This document shows, one piece after another, positions 61,482 to 64,000 of a stretch of DNA of 64,000 nucleotides. The notes below the pieces were generated by a model. That model ran no database searches. It saw only the letters and a program-made list of their open reading frames with translations, and was not told the DNA's origin. This stretch comes from Vibrio barjaei (GTDB lineage Bacteria; Pseudomonadota; Gammaproteobacteria; Enterobacterales; Vibrionaceae), in the NCBI RefSeq assembly GCF_001639065.2, contig NZ_LQXO02000023.1, forward strand, positions 110,427-174,426, in the 5' to 3' direction. A program made the position numbers and the translations under genes. Numbering within the stretch: position 1 is the stretch's first letter; the number at the start of each line of letters is the position of its first letter.

Positions 61482-62927
61482 ATGCTCGGAGCAGACGGAT
61501 TAAACTTGGCGCTAATGATTGCTGATTCAGGTCTAATTGATTCGGCAGTTAATGATTTGATGGCTCGCTCTCAAGTTGTTGCGCTAACAGAAAAACGCGG
61601 CGTTCGTTCTGCAGTCAAAGGTCATCTTTTGAAGTGGCGTGGCTCGGTAAAAAAACGTATGACTCGTGTTTGTGAGACCGAACGTTTCCAGAAAGAACTT
61701 GCACTCTATCAAGAGGTCATCCACTGGGATGAAGCTACATTTTTTGAACGCATTAATGATGTCGTCAAGCAACTTGAGTGGCATTCTGCGTTCTACATGC
61801 AAGCAAGACGTCTGCTAGAAAAAAACAAGTCAGTTAATAACCCCATGTTTCCCCGTTTCTTTTGTGATCTTTGGTACAAGAGCCTAGCGGATGCGATTAA
61901 ACAAGCCGAGGTCTCTGAGTTAGAAGCAAGTAAAGAGAAGTTTCTCGCCGACTTGTATCAACGAATGGAAACCATGCAAAACATGGATACCGTAACGGAG
62001 CAGGGCGATGAAGCCGCTATGGGACGTTTATGGGACATGGCCTCAGCGAAACTCACTAAGACAGATCTAAAAGTGATGCACAATCATGCCGAGTTTCTTA
62101 AAAAGAATAAGGGATTACAAGAGATTGCGGAGCAGCTTGGACGAATGGCAAACGATCAGGATGATCCCGAACTTAATAAAGCACAAGCTGATGATGTTGA
62201 GATGGTTGAAGAGCAAAGTGATGAGGCGACGGATGATATTGTAGGCATTCACGAGTCCGACGATCTAAATAAACTGCTTCCTAATGAAACCATGTTTCTT
62301 GCTTATCCCGAATTGGAAGTGGTTTTTTACAAACATCTTGCTGACAAGCGCCTAATGAACTACAAAACTCAAGGAAAATCACGCACGCTCAAAAAAGTAC
62401 GAACTAGCAAACCGGATAACAGTAAGGTGGAAATAGAGAAGGGGCCATTTATTGTTTGTATAGATGCATCTGGGTCGATGAGTGGATTTCCGGAGCAGTG
62501 TGCCAAAGCAATGGCTTACGCACTGATGCAAATTGCTTTGGCTGAAGATCGTGAATGCTATGTGATTTTGTTTTCTACTACCCACATTACGTATGAATTG
62601 ACCAAGCAAGATGGTTTGCGAGAAGCTGCTGATTTTCTCAGCTATTCATTTCATGGTGGAACAGACTTAGAACCCGTATTAGTTCAGTCAATCGATTTGA
62701 TGGGTACTGATACTTATAAAAATGCAGACATGGTGGTAATTTCAGATTTTATCGCGCCGGAACAATCCGAAGAGATGATACAAAAAGTCGACCAACTAAA
62801 AGAGTGTAAAAACCGTTTTCACGCCATCAACCTGTCTAAGTATGGCAACCCTGCACTGATGAGTATGTTTGATCATTGCTGGTCTTATCATCCAAACTTG
62901 GTGGGACGTTTGATGAAAAAGTGGTGA
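61482..62927 (+). CDS. viaA: ViaA, VWA-domain partner of RavA (second copy)
   Basis: 481 residues, the usual ViaA length. Same start as the first copy (MLGADGLNLALMIADSGLIDSAV); the MIDAS DASGS lies at 328-332 and FHGGTDLEPVL follows; the C-terminus YHPNLVGRLMKKW resembles E. coli ViaA. It lies 101 bases after ravA, the conventional ravA-viaA order, so this is probably the original partner and the upstream copy a duplicate. Confidence 0.92.
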   Translation: MLGADGLNLALMIADSGLIDSAVNDLMARSQVVALTEKRGVRSAVKGHLLKWRGSVKKRMTRVCETERFQKELALYQEVIHWDEATFFERINDVVKQLEWHSAFYMQARRLLEKNKSVNNPMFPRFFCDLWYKSLADAIKQAEVSELEASKEKFLADLYQRMETMQNMDTVTEQGDEAAMGRLWDMASAKLTKTDLKVMHNHAEFLKKNKGLQEIAEQLGRMANDQDDPELNKAQADDVEMVEEQSDEATDDIVGIHESDDLNKLLPNETMFLAYPELEVVFYKHLADKRLMNYKTQGKSRTLKKVRTSKPDNSKVEIEKGPFIVCIDASGSMSGFPEQCAKAMAYALMQIALAEDRECYVILFSTTHITYELTKQDGLREAADFLSYSFHGGTDLEPVLVQSIDLMGTDTYKNADMVVISDFIAPEQSEEMIQKVDQLKECKNRFHAINLSKYGNPALMSMFDHCWSYHPNLVGRLMKKW

Positions 62928-63036
62928 AACACACTAGAGAGATGTTACGGCGAGTACGCTTAGTCCATTAGATCGCTGCTTGAATAAGCATATTGCCGTT
63001 AATCTGGACAAACAGGAAGATAATATCGTTTTTTGT

Positions 63037-63064
63037 TTGACTAATGTTGAGTAATCCGTAAAGT
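63037..63064 (+). promoter_or_regulatory. tRNA-Cys promoter
   Basis: -35 TTGACT (63037-63042), 16-base spacer, -10 TAAAGT (63059-63064), then a GC-rich discriminator ACGCCTCG. The same arrangement precedes the structured RNA at 63720-63747. Confidence 0.75.
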
Positions 63065-63109
63065 ACGCCTCGAACACGACGGAGCAGTAGCTCAATGTGT
63101 TAACAGAAA

Positions 63110-63183
63110 GGCGCCTTGGCAGAGTGGCTATGCAGCGGATTGCAAATCCGTGGACCTCGGTTCGACTCCGGGAGGCGCCTCCA
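63110..63183 (+). tRNA. tRNA-Cys (anticodon GCA)
   Basis: 74 bases including encoded CCA (63181-63183). 7-bp acceptor stem GGCGCCT/AGGCGCC, anticodon arm CGGATTGCAAATCCG, T-arm GGTTCGACTCC, and discriminator T73, as expected for cysteine. Confidence 0.97.
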
Positions 63184-63190
63184 TTATTCA

Positions 63191-63225
63191 GAAACCTCGA
63201 CAATTGTCGGGGTTTCGTTCGTTTT
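63191..63225 (+). terminator. Terminator after tRNA-Cys
   Basis: Stem GAAACCTCGACA (63191-63202) with TGTCGGGGTTTC (63205-63216), one wobble pair, then GTTCGTTTT. Confidence 0.8.
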
Positions 63226-63387
63226 GGCTCTAGGAATTTTCTCTCACTGCACTCACTTACGTATTGGGCAGCTAATTCACGTTGTCTGAGATCTAAGCCC
63301 CGAATTCCAGTTTCAGCATTGTTAACAGTTTGCGTTTAAGCTAGTCGGCGACTATGGTGAGTTATCACTATATTCGCGGAGGTGCTT

Positions 63388-63633
63388 ATGTCTGAAGTCT
63401 TGGTGGTGCTCATCATTTTTGGCGCTATTTTTGGTCGAGGTATGCTGCGCACATTCTTCGCTCATCGCGAAAAGATGAGAGCAATTGAACTCGAGAAAGC
63501 AATTGAAAGCGCGGATGATGTGAGTAGCGAGTTGGTACAACAAATAAAAAGCTTATCTGAGCGCGTTGAAGTACTTGAGAAAATCATTACAGATGAAAAG
63601 TATCAACTGGATCGCAAGATCGCCAACTTGTAA
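63388..63633 (+). CDS. PspB-like small membrane protein
   Basis: 81 residues from ATG 63388 (GGAGGTG upstream). One N-terminal membrane helix (EVLVVLIIFGAIFGRGML), then a helical coiled-coil tail; LSERVEVLEKIITDEKYQLDRKI resembles the PspB C-terminus. PspB works with PspC in the phage-shock response, but no psp gene is adjacent, so this may be a stand-alone relative. Confidence 0.7.
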   Translation: MSEVLVVLIIFGAIFGRGMLRTFFAHREKMRAIELEKAIESADDVSSELVQQIKSLSERVEVLEKIITDEKYQLDRKIANL

Positions 63634-63719
63634 GTGGTGTTGAATTAGCCGATTTGTATGGCCTTCATACTGCTTGGCTCGATATTTAGTCAGTTGATTC
63701 ATAAAGTTAAAATTTACTG

Positions 63720-63747
63720 TTGACGCAAAAACTTAATCCGTTAAAGT
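63720..63747 (+). promoter_or_regulatory. Stable-RNA promoter upstream of tRNA-Leu
   Basis: -35 TTGACG (63720-63725), 16-base spacer, -10 TAAAGT (63742-63747), discriminator ACACCTCG. It matches the tRNA-Cys promoter in spacing and in AATCCGT...AAAGTAC(A/G)CCTCG, so transcription should start near 63754. Confidence 0.75.
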
Positions 63748-63751
63748 ACAC

Positions 63752-63857
63752 CTCGTTCTCACGGGAAAGTCTGATGAAAACGCATGCGAGACTAGCGTGA
63801 TTGGTAGAAGGCAACCTTAACAAGGTTAACGTCACTCCAATACTGTTGAAGAACGGG
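63752..63857 (+). ncRNA. Candidate structured RNA or tRNA leader
   Basis: A closing helix pairs CTCGTTCT (63752-63759) with AGAACGGG (63850-63857). Inside are AGTCT/AGACT (63768-63772 with 63789-63793), ATTGG/CCAAT (63800-63804 with 63837-63841) and a nested AACCTT/AAGGTT hairpin (63813-63818 with 63822-63827). The helices are compatible with each other and begin at the predicted transcription start of a tRNA-type promoter. No known family is recognised. Confidence 0.5.
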
Positions 63858-63956
63858 AACCTAGTGAGTCGCTCAAAATTAAAACCTTACGGCAACAGCG
63901 GTAAGAGAAAAGATGGTGTTTTACTGTTCAGTAATCGGCATCGCAAGGAATTGCGT

Positions 63957-64000
63957 GCCCTGGTGGTGGAATTGGTAGACACAAGGGATTTAAAATCCCT
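63957..64000 (+). tRNA. tRNA-Leu (anticodon UAA), 5' part cut by window end
   Basis: Starts GCCCTGGTGGTGGAATTGG with the leucine D-arm GGTAGACACAA and anticodon arm GGGATTTAAAATCCC (loop with TAA). The variable arm and 3' half lie outside the window. Confidence 0.93.

Larger units (their letters stand above)
63634..63956. other. Intergenic region carrying the RNA promoter and structured leader
   Basis: No protein gene. It contains the promoter at 63720-63747, the structured RNA at 63752-63857, and a hairpin CGCAA...TTGCG (63942-63955) just before tRNA-Leu. Confidence 0.6.

Noticed and set aside
63752..63866. Reading the structured RNA as a tRNA (AACCTTAACAAGGTT resembles an anticodon arm; ACTAG/CTAGT could be an acceptor)
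   Set aside because: No T-arm consensus, no proper D-arm, and only five acceptor pairs form. The alternative helix set is longer and begins at the predicted transcription start.
1..64000. Mobile elements, prophage, CRISPR arrays
   Set aside because: No transposase, integrase or capsid genes, no regularly spaced repeats and no target-site duplications were seen.

Overview
The window looks like chromosomal DNA of a marine or enteric-type gammaproteobacterium, most probably a Vibrio or close relative. The evidence is the moderate AT bias, the sugar and NAD genes typical of the group (malI-malX-malY, dhaKLM, pncA/pncB, ravA/viaA), and tRNA-Cys and tRNA-Leu genes at the right end. Species cannot be assigned from the sequence alone. 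I see no insertion sequence, prophage or CRISPR array.

Layout. 1-4.6 kb: the end of a BatD-like gene, an orphan PhnD-like binding protein, an exported Ntn-type C45 hydrolase, and a small XRE-regulated pair of unknown genes. 4.6-16.2 kb: a sulfoquinovose (sulfo-EMP) catabolic cluster made of yihW, yihV, yihU, a GalM-like mutarotase, yihS, a class II aldolase, a TRAP transporter and yihQ. It is followed by a 49-residue membrane protein behind similar operator repeats. 16.9-26.4 kb: dhaR, a GlxA-type regulator, a LysE exporter, an amidohydrolase and the malI/malX/malY unit. 26.5-38.1 kb: small or exported unknowns, an NHL-repeat protein with a TetR regulator, gldA divergent from dhaK-dhaL-dhaM, a HAD phosphatase and an intradiol-dioxygenase-like protein. 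38.2-41.9 kb: an overlapping three-gene cassette (six-CxxC zinc-ribbon protein, processive glycosyltransferase, HlyD-like protein). 41.9-48 kb: YitT, AcpH, pncB/pncA, UPF0060, a DEAD-box helicase and a DOPA-dioxygenase-family protein. 48-52.7 kb: a glycyl radical enzyme with its activase, divergent from a TauE/SafE-family exporter. 52.7-57.8 kb: a SnoaL-like protein/LysR pair, a cytochrome c, an EAL phosphodiesterase plus AraC regulator, ltaE and a Nudix hydrolase. 58-63 kb: viaA-ravA-viaA. The end carries tRNA-Cys, a PspB-like protein, a probable structured RNA and the start of tRNA-Leu(UAA).

How the genes work together. YihQ releases sulfoquinovose, YihS isomerises it, YihV phosphorylates it, the class II aldolase probably splits it to DHAP and sulfolactaldehyde, and YihU reduces the latter to 2,3-dihydroxypropane-1-sulfonate (DHPS). 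The main observation is that the divergent promoter between the glycyl radical enzyme and the TauE-family gene is a near copy of the divergent yihV/yihU promoter 45 kb away: 37 of 42 bases match with identical spacing, and both divergent -10 elements are shared. This places a radical enzyme and a sulfite/sulfonate-type exporter in the sulfoquinovose regulon. It suggests that DHPS is processed further under anaerobic conditions (C-S cleavage or dehydration) instead of only being exported. GldA and DhaKLM, with DhaR, could take up three-carbon products, but that link is inference.
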